DNA of 64,000 nt. Source: Mesostigma viride. Taxonomy: Eukaryota > Streptophyta > Mesostigmatophyceae > Mesostigmatales > Mesostigmataceae. Positions 20,947 to 35,375 of this stretch are shown here, in pieces. Under the pieces are notes generated by a model. That model was not told the DNA's origin, did not search any database, and saw nothing but the letters and a program-made list of their open reading frames with translations. Location: the NCBI GenBank assembly GCA_009746045.1, contig RPFO01000004.1:26597-90596 (forward strand), in the 5' to 3' direction. The translations under genes were made by a program, and so were the position numbers. The first letter of the stretch is position 1; the number at the start of each line of letters is the position of its first letter.

Positions 20947-22289
20947 CCCATAGTCCGCTGACCCATTTTGGGCACTTTCATACCCCTGAAAATGAAAAAA
21001 ATCATAACTCACAGGCCACAACTCCAAATACCCCCAACCAAGATGCTAGGAGTATCTACACTTCAAGGGCTTTCAGAATATGCAATAATACCATGGCTTT
21101 ATCAAAGCATTTGGATGATAGCTCTAGTCAAAGTTGGCCAAAAGACGATCTTTTTTCCCCAAGGAAAAGTTAACCCCCCACTTTTTTCCCAGGGAGGGTA
21201 GGGAACCTCAATACCAACATAGGACAACTTAGTTGGATAGTCCAATGGGGGTTTCCTTGGGTCAGACCACCCGGATAACCCATTACCTCTATATAACGTG
21301 CTCATATATGTGTGTGGGTTACGCGCGTGTAAACAGCTATCTATGACATGCAACACAATAATGCATTATAAAAAGCTATAAAATGCTGCCAAAAGTGCTG
21401 GAATACAAACACGTTGCCTACCTGCACTAACGGAATGATACACTCCAAAGATATGCCATAAACTGGGCACTTTCAGGGCTGAAACCACTCTCTACAACAG
21501 GCATGAAAGCTTGCTGAAATATGCAAAGATAAAATCGTCATGTATATTGCATGGGAGACGAATTCCGCTGCAAACAACACGCAAATACGTTGTCGTACCC
21601 AGCTCGTTCATGTCCTTCCCGGGGTCCGCTGGCCGGGACCACCATAACTCACAGATACCGTGGCTCTACGGGCATAGGCCGCCATAGCCGCGTCAAGCAT
21701 GCATCCTTTATGATTACCAGGTTGATGTTTCGTTCAAAGATGACCTATAAATGCGTCCGCATTCGCAGCAAATGCTGCAGGGGACATCCCGTAGCAAACC
21801 TGGATGCTCGGGCTGGCGCAGACTGCCCGGCCATAAGGAGAAAATCGACATATGATAGGCGATGACTTGTCTGGCACTGACGACCAAGAAGGCAGTATTT
21901 TCCTACCTGTATTTTCCCAATCCTAAAAATCTGGCCATGCCTGACCTACGAAAATCACGCATCATCATTCTGAGCAACATTCTAAACCGTTTCTAGCCGC
22001 GAGACGCAAATTTCCCTGATAACGGCACGTTGGCAGCCATATCTCGTTGCGCGCGCGCGCGAGTGAAAATTTCCCGCCAAAGTCACGTGATACTTTCTCA
22101 ATGCACGTTGTAATTACCAAGCTATGGCGAATAACCCCCCCAAACCTATGCATCACCTTCGTCCCTAAGTGTTCCCAGACCCACCGGACAACTTCCCTCC
22201 GTCACGGGTGGCGCGGCGCTCCGGGAATTACGTGGTTTATTACGTTAAGTCAAAGTGTATGCGATCACATACACTTTTCGGACTATGGG
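20947..22289 (+). mobile_element. Element P: 1.34-kb piggyBac-like non-autonomous transposon
   Basis: Flanked by TTAA (20943-20946 and 22290-22293). Perfect inverted ends: CCCATAGTCCG at the left and CGGACTATGGG at the right. CCC ends plus TTAA fit the piggyBac superfamily. No transposase frame; the interior is AT-rich with a CG dinucleotide run near 22048-22060. Removing P with one TTAA rejoins the element G RNase H/integrase linker in frame. Confidence 0.88.
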
Positions 22290-22293
22290 TTAA

Positions 22294-22690
22294 AATCCAA
22301 TATGTAAAGGGGGCTGAAAACATTGTCCCAGACGCGCTGTCCCGGCGCTCTGACTATTTCTTTTACTCTGACATGGACGTGCTGAATACCACGGTGGTCC
22401 CCTCTCCTATCCCAATTGTACCATCCTATGGTGCTACCCCGGACACCGAGGAATATCATGACTTATTTCATGTCCCCATGGCCCTGCCCGACTTGCAGTC
22501 CTACTGTCCTCTTGCGCCTGAGGGCAGGTCTATACCTCCGGTAGGGGGGGAGGGATCTGACCCAGAGATTCAAAAACTTTTGCGCGTCCCTCTGTGTCAT
22601 GTGGCCAAACAGGTTTATAAACCTTTAGAACCTGTGGGGGAGCCCCTATTGTTCGGTAAGGCTGCGGCTGACGTTTTCAAGCCAAATTAA
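22294..22690 (+). pseudogene. Element G RNase H end and linker to integrase
   Basis: Resumes after P with IQYVKGAENIVPDALSRRSD, the conserved gypsy (P)GxxNxxADALSRR box closing RNase H. An acidic, poorly conserved linker follows and ends at a stop at 22690. Integrase restarts in a new frame at 22709. Confidence 0.85.
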
Positions 22691-22708
22691 GCCGACACCG
22701 ACGTCGCC

Positions 22709-23857
22709 ATGCCTGACTCTGACCTCGAGCGGCTGATTAGTCGTTTCACGGTAACCGAGCCAGAGGCACAAGCCGCTGTAGCTGCTCACCCCCAACGGAT
22801 GGGAGACTATCCTTGTCGGTTCGAGGTAGGTTTTCTGTACGTCCAGCTCCCGTCTGAAGCGTGGAAATTGTACGTTCCAGCCTTATGTCGCCCATCCCTT
22901 CTTTACGAGCTCCATGACGCTGCTCTGGGCGGTCACAAGGGCTCCCAGCGCCTAGTGGAGATCCTCCGCCGGTCGTACTACTACTGGCCACATATGCGTC
23001 GCGACGCCGAGGAATACGTTCGTACGTGCCAGTCTTGTCAGATTATGAAGCCCCGTAATACCGGGTCCCAAGCGGAGCCCCAAGAGATCCCTGACCCATT
23101 GCGCCCGTGGGACAGCATTATGATGGACTTCGTAGGCCCATTTAAGAAGTCCCCTAAGGGCAATGCTCAGATCCTTGTTTTTGTGGATCGCCTTACTAGG
23201 CGCTGCCACTTGGTGCCATGTCCCTTGACCCTCACCTCCTGTGACTGTGCCCTATTATACCTGCAGAACGTTTTCAGATATATCATGGTCTTAGCCGGCA
23301 GTTCATTGCTGATCGTGATAAGCTGTTCACTGCCTCTTTCTGGCAAGAGTTCTTCGCAGCCTTGGGCACCAAAGTACACCTTGGCACCGCCTACTACAGT
23401 TCGTCCTCCCATCTGGTTGAGCGTCTTAACCGCGTGATTGAGGAGGCCCTCAAGCATTACGTGAGTAGTGATGGTGGTGATTGGGAGGATTACTTACCCC
23501 TCATAGAGTTCTCCCTCAACAACTCTCCACATTCTGCTCATGGGATGACCCCCTTTCTGCTCGATACTGGACAGCACCCGTTGACTCCCACCGATTTGCT
23601 GACTAGTCCCCTTCTTACCCAGGACACACTCAAGCGCAGCACCATTCAAGGAGTGAATGAGCTGTTGAGTAAGATGGTTAAGTCCCATGAGAGCGCAGTG
23701 ATCGGCTATCGTGCCGCTCGACAGAAGTACATGGCCCGCATCCGCGCCTCCCTTGACCGTCGCACTCCGCCTATTCAGGTAGGTGATCTTGTTCTGGTAG
23801 AAGGTCCCCAGCTCGGCCGTTTTGCTCACAAGGTCGAAGCTGATCTCGAGGCAAAAC
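22709..23857 (+). pseudogene. Element G integrase, N-terminal and catalytic parts
   Basis: Inserts the element DNA into the genome. The HHCC zinc domain is visible (LHDAALGGHKGSQRL...YVRTCQSCQIMK). The first catalytic Asp is in DSIMMDFVGP. A one-base frameshift near 23280 separates this from the second half (open about 23275-23907), which carries DRDKLFTASFWQEF (second Asp) and SSSHLVERLNRVIEEALKHY (Glu). The coding sequence is then cut after LEAK at 23857 by element A; the last residues of the second frame, up to 23907, are LTR sequence of A. The chromodomain end lies at 49539. Confidence 0.9.
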
Positions 23858-24314
23858 AGTTGGAATGCGTCGTGAGACGTAGGACAACTGACGAAAACTG
23901 GAAATGAGAATGACGATTGTATTAGCAATAATACAAGGAATGTAATGAAAGCTTGAGGGCTCAGGATGGAACTGGGCAAACTCGGGTGCTGCGGCACTCC
24001 CCAGTGCTACGCCTATATGCCTATGGCAGCGCTACCTGCAGCGCCTACCAGTGGACAACTGTACACTGAAATGCCATGCGACCACGTCACTTGCAACCAG
24101 CTAACACTTGGCCCGTCAGACCCGGCTACACCGGATCTGGCGGGTCAAGCTAGAGCCTAGGAACAGTCTGGCACGCACTACACGTCCGTCCACATGACAC
24201 CGCAGGACCGTACGCCCTGCCGTACAGTACTAAGGTGTCCCGCTCAGCCGCGGTAGGCAATACGCGGCGCGCAGGCCGGAAATCCGTGTGTCAGCCTAAG
24301 CATCTCATCTAACT
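23858..24314 (-). repeat. Element A 3' LTR
   Basis: 457 bp, paired with 49082-49538; about five differences noticed (for example near 23896, 24064 and 24092). The minus-strand purine-rich GAAAGGAAAACATAATGGG directly abuts the LTR and is the likely polypurine tract. Confidence 0.92.
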
Positions 24315-25388
24315 CCCATTATGTTTTCCTTTCAGGTTGAAGGCTAGCGACTTCAAGCCTGATCCTGCCCAGCCAGTAGGAGACTGACTCCAAGCTGACT
24401 GAGGTGCTGAGCAACTGACACCCATACTGCAACATCTGGACTGAAAAAGATGGGCCGCCCCAGAACTCGTGCAATACTTCTGGTGGCATCAAGTTTAGCT
24501 CAACATGCCCGGGGAGTTCCTCCTCCTCGCGAGCTCACAAGGGAGATAGCTATGCCTGTCTGCCTATCCAGGGAGTGCATCACCAGCCAAGAGAGCCACT
24601 GAAAAAAAATGCCAAGGTAAACCGTTTAAGAGGTTCCATATGGTTCCATCATCATCGCCCGCTCAGAAAAAAAAACACCCAGCCAGGCTGGGTCAACTGA
24701 GCTCAGGTCACCTGCAACCTGAGGAGTGACAGTAGGCAGGTTTATTGCACCCTGCACTGTCCATGTTGCACCTGCACAACATGTGAGGACCAGCCACCCC
24801 TGCCCTGCGCAGTGGTGGCGCAAGTCCTAGTGACAGGTGACAGGAATATGACATCCTGGACCTGTCCACGTTGCACCTGCACAACGTGTGTGGACCAGCC
24901 ACCCCTGCCCTGCACAGTGGTGGCTGAAGTCCTGGTGACAGGTGACAGGAATATTGCATCCTGCACCTGGGCTGATCACATTGTACTAGACAACATGACA
25001 GCACCCATGCCTTTACTGCCACTGAACAGTGAGGCCAGGTGGCCCAAGAGATCCACAGTAAACTGGGGTCCTGGGTAACCACCTGTCAAGGGAGCTTTGA
25101 CCCTCCACTTGAATGGGAGGCACCTGAGCCACTGAGCTCAAGGCCAATCCACCAAGGCATACAACCCTAGTGGAGAAAGAATGTGAGATACATCCCCTGC
25201 CCACCTATGAAGGTGGGCATCACGAAATTCCATGGGTGTGAAAAAATCAAAACAGATTTTATTGGCATAGGGCACGCAGGTGCATAAAAACAGACTCCAA
25301 CCAACCCCTTACTGGAAGCACAACCTGCCCCTTGGACCTGCCCAAGGGGTACTGGGTTACCTAGGCGGCCCTGGTGAACAGGACCCTG
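24315..25388 (-). other. Element A 3' untranslated region with a two-copy repeat
   Basis: No coding potential. Two direct tandem copies of about 105 bp occupy roughly 24757-24862 and 24863-24967 (TTGCACCTGCACAACRTGTG ... GACAGGTGACAGGAATAT). An A-rich run lies at 24601-24610. Confidence 0.6.
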
Positions 25389-27906
25389 CTAGGCGTCCCC
25401 CCGATGGAGCAGGGTTGCCTGCTTGCCATACGGGTTCATCAGGTGGTACAACAGCTGATATTGATCAGCTGCCTGCTGAGGCACCTTGGTGAGTGCATCA
25501 GCAGCGTTGTGCTTGTCCTCCACGTGACGGGTGGACTCCCAGTAGGTGCACTCCTGTTTAAGGACCACCCAGTCAAGATCAGTGTGCACAGCATAAGGGT
25601 TAGCAAGGAAGCTGAGGACTGACTGACTGTCAGTGAGCAAGTGTGCCACCACCCCAGCACTGCTGCCTGCTTGCATCTGCAACCAAAACAGCACGTGATT
25701 CAAGTACCTGGCATGAAGCACTGCTGACACCACTGCCCTGCACTCAGCAGCATTGCTGCTGACAGCCTTGCGTCTGTGCAACCGGCTGTACCATGAAATG
25801 AGAGACAAGGGTGCATCATCATTCTGCACAAAATACAAGCCTGACTCCCTTGCTTGCAACTTGGTAATCTGCCTGGACTCCATGGAACTATCCATCATAG
25901 CTTGGATGTGAATGGTTTTGTGGAGATCCAAGGAATGCAAGATAAGGGGAGGGCCTTCCTGGAGAGTTTTGGTGATGGCTTTGTGACCTACTTGCATCAA
26001 GACATCATCATCAACTCTGCTAACCACAGCCAGGTGAGGTGCACAAGTTGAGCACAACCACCCCAGCTTGCCTCTAATGGTGGGACAGGCACCAGGTTTG
26101 ATTTTTGTTTGCAGAACCTCCAAGCAGCTGTGCATGTAATCATTGGGAGAGTAAAGTGCACACACCCACTGGTTTTTATGCTGCTGGAGTTGTAACATTG
26201 TGCCACAAAATTTTATGGCAGTGGTGCCCAGCTCTACTTGCTTGCCAATCTCAAAATGCTGTGACACTTGTTGAATAAACTCATCTACAGCACGCCTTGG
26301 CCCAGCAATCAGCTGATCATCCCCATGCCACACAAAGGTGATTATGCCATGAGGGTGTGGGACCACAAAGAAGCAAGGGTCTATGTCATCATATCTAGCC
26401 CCTAGCTTTTCAAACACAGCCTGAGCTGACATCCTGAAAATGCGAGGAGCTGATTGCAGCCCTTCAACACCTATGTTAGCTTTCAGGTACTGCTGAGGGA
26501 TGTGTTTTGCCCAGACTCTGGGAGTGGAGACTACATACACCTGACCATGCCACACTTGTTGTGCTATCTCAGGTGAGCCCTTCAAGAAAGCCCGTTTAAT
26601 GTCTGTAGCCTTACAAACATAGTCATCCCCGTCATTGAGATGACCCACAAAGACAGGCAGCAATATTTTTAGAGAGGTTTGCTGAATGCCTGGCGTGTAC
26701 AACTCTGCCTCTGTCAGATCAGTGGTGCCCTTGAACTCTGTCACACAAGGTCTAGCATGGAAAATGACTGACCCATCTGCTGCTGGCTTATGTTTGCACA
26801 CAAACTTCAGGCGCAAGTGCTTACACCCTGCAGGCTTTTTGTCAATAGGTGTGACAGGTGGAGTGTGAGAGGGGCTTAGAGGATCTGGCACTACCCATTC
26901 TTCCCTGGCCTTGTTGAAGGCCTCCACCCATTTTAGGAAACCTATGTGTGTGCGACAATCTTGCTCTATCTGTTCATAAGAAAGAGGAGACATTTTAGCC
27001 ACATCATGCTTGCCCAATCCAAAGGAGGTGGGATGAAGTTTTTGGTTATGAACCAAGTCTGCCACACAAGGTTCTTGCCCTGGGGCATACTTGGGGGTAG
27101 CAAATTTTACAGAAGCAATGTTGGTGTGAAGAAGTTTTTGAAGAGAGATTTTGAAATGATTCAGATCAACACCACCCAGGTCCTGGATGGCTAGTCTATT
27201 GCTGGAGATAATGACACCAGGGTAAGAGAGAAAAGGATCACCCAACAAGGCATTGCCTTTATAAACTTCCAATACCTGAAAAGGAGTTGGGATACCAAGT
27301 AAAGTCAACATGACCTGACCTTGTACCTTGAGAGATGACTGCCCTGAGAAATCAGCCACATGTTGCCATGGTGAAGGTTCCAAAGGCAAATGGGGCACAG
27401 CCAGGGCACTGATAATGCTGACCTGGGCTTGTGTGTCCACTGCAACCATAAATGGGCTATTGTCATTCTGCCCAACCTTCCCCACCTTAGCTGATCCTGC
27501 AGCAGTTTGAGCTTTAGTAGCTCTATGAGCTGATTGTAAAATGCGAACAGCTTCTGCTAGGCTGCGTTTGGAAGGTGCAGCTAGTGGCTGAGCTATGTTC
27601 ACAAGTGAAGAGGTGATAGGTTGCTGATCACCTGTTTTGCCAGTTTGACCCTCTGCTGCAGGGGGCCAAGCCTGCAATGACTGCCTGCAATCATCAAGGG
27701 TGACCTGGGTGTCACAGTGGGTGTGGCTCTCACACTCACCAGTGGGTGTTCCAAACAACCACTCACTGGGCAACGCTGGGATGCCAGGCAACTGTACAGG
27801 GCTGTCGGCCAACAGCTCTTCCTCCTCTGCCACGTCTGACACAGTTGGAAAATACAATTTCATCCTGTAAGGTGAACACCTGTGAATCTTACCCGTGTCA
27901 TTGTGT

Positions 27907-27917
<11 letters not shown>
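25389..27917 (-). CDS. Element A protease - reverse transcriptase - RNase H
   Basis: 842 codons, one open frame on the minus strand. The first 40 residues are the end of the integrase C-terminal region (LVKHNDTGKIHRCSPYRMKL), reached by a one-base shift from the upstream frame. The retropepsin-like domain has VAVDTQAQVSIIS (DTQA at 27426-27437, about residue 161) and ALLGDPFLSYPG. RT has ATDIKRAFLKGSPE, GVEGLQSAPRIFRMSAQAVF and VWHGDDQLIAG (HGDD at 26316-26327, about residue 531). RNase H has DSSMESRQITKLQ, WYSRLHRRKAVSSNAAECRA, LLTDSQSVLSFLANPYAVH and NAADALTKVPQQ. All catalytic acidic positions expected for RT and RNase H are present. The start is a frame opening, not a true initiator. Confidence 0.88.
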
Positions 27918-30228
<2,311 letters not shown>

Positions 30229-30233
30229 GCCCC

Positions 30234-30608
30234 AGTTAGCATACTGGGTCACCAATGTGCTAGATGGATGCAGGTTGAGGAGACCTTTCCAACGCCGTGT
30301 CAACCGCCTAGAACAGACAAGGGACTAGAAAGTTATCAAGTCCCGAAGTACTGCCGACCGGTGGGCGAGGGCGGGACACACTCAGGGCATAGTGGACAGG
30401 ACACGTGGCAGGCCGTGCCTGCACAGGCTTAGCCTGTACTCTCACGTGACTGGGACACAGTGTACTGAGGGCTCAACGGTACTGTGGCTAGTAGAAGCCA
30501 GTAACCAGCCAGCAGGTCTGCAAGGATGTAAGTCCTTGCAGGACTGTGGCAGGTCCTGTGCTGTCCTAGACACAGGATAGCCAGAGATTCCTGTATGCTG
30601 CCTGCAAC
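30234..30608 (+). repeat. Element C 5' LTR, truncated
   Basis: Matches the first 370 bp of the 3' LTR (from 37703), then similarity stops abruptly after GCCTGCAACAA; the last 280 bp of the LTR are missing. The sequence after the break resembles the short gag leader of D (ACTATTGCTTCC against CTATTATTGTCTCC), so the deletion removed the 3' part of the LTR up to the leader. Confidence 0.8.
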
Positions 30609-30636
30609 AATCGTACTATTGCTTCCAAGCGCTTTC

Positions 30637-30915
30637 ATGTCTGGTTCATCGTCAAGCAGCCACGGTGCTGGTGAGGCGAACGAGCAGAGAGACGCGCAAG
30701 CGTTTTTCCCCTACCGTAACCAAGCAAACGCTCCAACATTCGTGCAAGCGGCCTACGTAGCGAGGCACTTGGCAGAAGAGGGGTGGGTGGCGGTGAGTGG
30801 GGGAGGCAGCAGGCCAGCGGCGGCGGACCCGATTATACAACGGGCTCGCGTCGTGATTTCTCCAGGTGAGACGGGGCGAGTGCATGGCGGTGGAAGAGTT
30901 GGTGCGCATTCGTGA
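30637..30915 (+). pseudogene. Element C gag start
   Basis: The ATG at 30637 (MSGSSSSSHGAGEAN...) corresponds to the D start at 12660. NAPTFVQAAYVARHLAEEGW matches D. The frame runs into a stop at 30915 while gag continues from about 30866 in another frame. Confidence 0.7.
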
Positions 30916-31768
30916 CGCGCTAGCTGAAACTGCTAATCGTGTGGAGGTCGCTTATCAGGGCGCCCATATCACGCTTGCCGGTCTCGACCTTGCCAGGGAG
31001 GCGCTTAGCCAGATTGTGGCAACAGCGCTCGGCAGCACCAGACTGTTCAACCACTGGGTGGCGACAGCAGTGCTAGGAGAGGGGGTACCAGACGCCGACA
31101 TCATCCGAAACGCGCGTGCTCGGGAGGCGGTGAATCCTTGGAGCACGGCGGAGGTATTTGCCCAAACCATTGAGAATCTTGTTGCTGTCCTTTTGCAAGA
31201 GTCGAGAGGGTACGCAGACAGGTTCTATATTACCACGCAGCCTTTCGGAGTGTACTCCAGGCTTGATACACCGAGGCCGGAAACCACCACTGCGTGGGGT
31301 CCGGAGGTGGAGATTGTCACAGGGGTCGAGAAGACGCCTGAAGACGTCCATTTCGAGTGGACTGACAAGCCAGAGGGCTCCGTCAAGCGCTCAGCCCAGC
31401 AGATAAACGAGGGCGACGGCACTACCGAGACCTACGAGGCAAGGCAGAGAGCTGATCTGCATATCCCTCGTGAGGTGACTCACGAGTACGATCGTTACGG
31501 CCGAGGCGAGCAGAACGAGCTTGTCGGCGGCGGTAAGCGGTGGGTACGCGATCTTGCTTGGCATCGCAACCCAGGTGAGACACAACATCCAGTCGAACGC
31601 AAGGAAGACGGGCGACCTGTGACCTGCGTGCTGGGAGAGTTTAACCCAACCTCCAGATTGTCGCAGAGGCAGCAGCAGCCACCTCGGTTGCTGAGGGTGT
31701 TGAGCAGCGTCCAGACCGTGAGGAGGGGCAGGCGAGTGCAAGCCAGGAGGCGGCCTCGTCTGGAGTAA
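30866..31768 (+). pseudogene. Element C gag, N-terminal domain
   Basis: Conserved helical region with LDLAREALSQIVATALG and RLFNHWVATAVLGEG, STAEVFAQTIENLVAVLLQE and a DTPRPE turn, all matched in D (11844-12326). No catalytic motif. It ends in an Arg/Gln-rich, probably out-of-frame tail; the next 330 bp (Gly/Arg-rich) link to the gag core. Confidence 0.75.
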
Positions 31769-32102
31769 GTGCGTGAGCCTGAGGGTTCCAGCAGCCATAT
31801 CTGCGTGTGTTTTCTGTGGTATTCTATAATGCTTCGTAACACGCGCGGGGGCGGCAGCGGGAGCGGGGCGGGAGCGGGGGATGGCGGGGGTGAGGCAAGG
31901 GCAGACACAGGAGCCCCGCCAACGTCGTGCCAGAGGGACAGGCAATCCCAACGGCAGAGGGCGTCAATGGCAGGAGGGCATCCAACCGGAAGAGGAAAGA
32001 GGTGGCACAAGGGGAGGAGCGTGCAGGGTGGCCAACCGACGGCGTGGTGCTGACGGGGGAGGGCCAGAATGATGCTGAACGGCAAGCACCTGGTAAGAGA
32101 CC

Positions 32103-33176
32103 ATGTGTGCCTCCGTCTGGTGTTCCTGCAGCTATGTTCCTGCGCCATTAGCACCAGTAGGAGCTGCTGTCATTGGCAGTGACCCTCGTGCTTTGCCTGG
32201 GACTAGACCTCATATGAGTGCTGTGGCTGTGATGAATGGCCAGAAGCCTCTCAAGCCTCCTGTGGGACAGGAAGAGCTAGACAAGTGGTTGGAGGATATG
32301 GAGCTAGTTTCATGCTCTGTAGATCCCACTGTCAACCTTGTGCAGGTATTCCACACATCCACGACTAATAGGGATTCAAGTGAGCGTGTGAGGGACAAGG
32401 CTAGGCAAGCTGTCAAGGACAAGCTGACTTGGTCTCAGTTCCTAGAGGGCCTACGTCAGGAGTTTTCTGATAAGGTACTCAACCTCACTAATCACTATAA
32501 GCTCAGCTATGATACCTTTGAGATCAAGGGCACAATAGCTGAGGAGCTGCAGCGGCTCACACGCATCAGGGAGAAGGGGGCCAAGCATGGCTTCAATCTG
32601 ACTGATAGAGCAGTGGCAGATTACTTCCTGGATCGCATGGGGCTGAGTGTGGATGGGAGAAATGCAGCTAGGATGTTTGCTGATCAGACAGATGGGACGT
32701 GGCCAGCCTTGCAAAAGGTTATTTTCAATATCCGTCCATCTGACAATGCTGCTTGCAAGGCAATCCAGGTGACTGGTGCCCCTTCAGCCTCCGCTCATCA
32801 GGTCCATGGTGACGCCCCTGGGCAGGGTGCTCAGGGAGAAACCAGACCTAGTAGGCGTCAGAGGGCTAACAGGCGCAGGCAGAATGGTAACCAGGGTGGC
32901 AAGGGCCAGCAGCAGGGATCCAAAGGCAAGGGTCAGCAGCAGGCTGGTGGTCACCAGGGTGGTCAGCAGAACAAGGGTGGCCAAGGGCAAGGCAAGAGCC
33001 AGGGCCAGGGCACCCAGGCCAGTCAGAGCAGCCAGAACCAGGGTGGCCTGAAGAAGGCTGCTGCTGGGAAGGATGACAAATGCTTTGGATGTGGCAGGAC
33101 GGGTCATTGGCGACGTGACTGCCCAGACCAGGCCAAGTCTGCTGGAGCAGGCTCTGGCCAGGTGGGTAAGCCATGA
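32103..33176 (+). pseudogene. Element C gag core and zinc knuckle
   Basis: Contains MNGQKPLKPPVGQEELDKWL, FHTSTTNRDSSERVRDKARQ, TWSQFLEGLRQEFSDKVLNL and YFLDRMGLSVDGRNAARMF, then a Gln/Gly/Lys-rich basic segment and a clean CX2CX4HX4C knuckle (CFGCGRTGHWRRDC) near the end. The true start is upstream through the Gly/Arg linker. It ends at TGA 3174-3176 of the 33-kb segment (33174-33176), followed after a few nt by the integrase frame. Confidence 0.85.
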
Positions 33177-33182
33177 CTTGAG

Positions 33183-35375
33183 ATGTTGTCCCCTGTAAAT
33201 AGTCAATCACCCCTAGTGGGACGAACAGTTGTACATAGTAATGGGGGTGTCCCTCTTGTGCAGCAGCAAGGGGTTGGGAATGATGAGGTGCTTCCACTCA
33301 ATGATTGCAATAACGCTGCTGCAGCAGTGGAATTCCCTGTGCCTGTGGCAGGTGCAGGGTCTCCAGTTGTTGGGGTTGACTCTGGGAGTCAAGCCGCCAG
33401 ACTGGAAGGACCTGCAGCTTCTGTGGGAACCGGGGCTGGCTCTGGGAGCCGAGCTACCTTGGAGGAGGTCCCTGGAGCAAGAGAACAGCAGGTGGGTCGT
33501 GCTATCCCAAGCACACAGTCTTTGTCACGTTCCTCTCTGTGCAGCCAGGCTGACAGGGGGTTGAGCTATGCTCAGGCTGGAAACACTCTACACCATATCT
33601 TTGGCCACTCTAAGCAGGCAGAGATGTTTGCTTGGAAGATTGGCAAGGAGCCTTTGCTAGAGGCCTGCAGTGCAGCTGCTCAGAATTGTGTCTGTCAGGA
33701 GAATGCTGTTCGCCTCCCACAGTCCCATGCCAGAGAACCTGCTAGAGAGCGGGGGGATATCCAGGTGGACATCCAACACATCAGGGGCATGTATCTGTTG
33801 GTGGGGGTGGATAGGTTTAGCAGATATAGGTTGCTGACCATTCTTCCTGGAATGCAGGAGCATCAGCTGTTGATGGGTCTCCAGTCTTTGTTGCCAGGCT
33901 TTGGGGTGTACACCAAGGTGCAAGCTGACTTGCAGTTTGACTGCTTGATCAAGCTGGCTGACCAGCTTCCTTGTAAGTTGGTAGTGGTCCCTAGGGAATG
34001 CCATGGGCAGCAGGGAGCTGTAGAGAGATCTATACGTGAAGTAAAAACAGTGGTGCTAGCAGCTAGGAGTGTGCCTGTTGTGGCATCAGCTCTAGAGAAA
34101 GCAGCTTGGTGTAAGGGGATTGAGGAGCAGCTTAACCACAGGGTAACCTATTACTATGATGGTGTGGCAGTCTCTCCCCTGGCATTGCAGTTTGGTATGC
34201 TATCACAGGACGTGGTGGCAGCCTGCCTGAAGAAGGCAGACAGGGTGTTTTCCAGATTGAGGCGTAAGGACAAGGGTTGGAAAATGCTGAGGCCCCAGGT
34301 GGGACTGAGGGTCAGGATGTGGAAGGAACCGTCATTACCAGGCAAGCGTGGCAAGTGGCAAGATGGGCAGGTAACCCATGTTGAGGAAGCTAACCATTCT
34401 TGTCTGGTGGCTTTGGAGAGTAATCCCAAGCACGTGTACAGGCTATCCTGGGCTCACGTCAAGGAGAGAAGGCCAACTGCAATCTGGCCTGAAGACGGCC
34501 CTGATCCTCCCTTGGAGGGAGATGAGCAGGATGAGAGCCAGGCAGCAGATGCTAACCCACCATGCTTGGATTATGGTCTGTCCTGGATGGATGAGGGTGA
34601 GCAGGAGTCTGCTGAGACGTCTGTCACAAGGCCAGAGGTGGCCAGGGCTGCACCACAGTCCAGGGGGCTGCTTATGGCGGACATCATTCGAGCTCTGCAG
34701 AACAGCAAGCGTGATCCCAAGGTATCTAAGCTCACGGGATGGGGGTCATGTGGGGCACCAGCACTAGAAGTGGATACCAACTCACAGGTGTCCATTCTAA
34801 GGGTAGAGGATGCTGCAGGCTTGCAGTGGTCATCCCCTAGCTGCCTAGCTGTGTCTGATTTCTCTGGGAATGTGTCCATGAAGATCTTGGGAGAAGTGAG
34901 TGTGCCTATCCTGGGGGTGCCCACCACGTTCAGTGTGGTTGAAGGGTATCAGGGGCCTGCCATTCTAGGTCAGAACTTCTTGTGCTTACCAGGGGTGAGG
35001 ATATCCTCTGAGGAGCTAGCATTAGAAGGGCAGGGCCGCCTTCCCTTGCAGAGATATCGCTACTCCCAGGGTCTTAGTGTGGCTGTAAGGGCTGTGAGGG
35101 GTCTAGAGGCAGAGGGTCCTGATACAAAGGAGCCCATTGCTGGGGACCTGCTGATCCTCCCTACTACGTTTGACCCACGTGAGTTGGGTGTGCAGAGGTA
35201 CCAGATCCCAGGAACGAGTCCTGTACCTTGGCGCAAGCTAGTGGAGATGATGCAAAGCCCCAAGATGGCTAAGGCATGGACTCTTGGCTTTGTTGCTTCT
35301 GGGCATGAGTGGATAGTTGCCAACTGTGCAGAGCCTGTGGATGTCCTCCCTGAGGATCACCAGCTGCTCAGTTGA
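33183..35375 (+). pseudogene. Element C integrase - protease - RT start
   Basis: 730 codons. Integrase: LHHIFGHSKQAEMFAWK with CVCQEN (HHCC-like); RERGDIQVDIQHIRG (first Asp); VQADLQFDCLIK (second Asp); HGQQGAVERSIREVKTVV (Glu, D-X31-E); and RMWKEPSLPGKRGKWQDG. The protease follows with LEVDTNSQVSILR (DTNS at 34773-34784, about residue 531) and AILGQNFLCLPG, then the RT N-terminus (SPKMAKAWTLGFVASGHEWI). It ends by a frameshift at about 35372, where MFVLKLKEVDGV continues. Confidence 0.87.
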
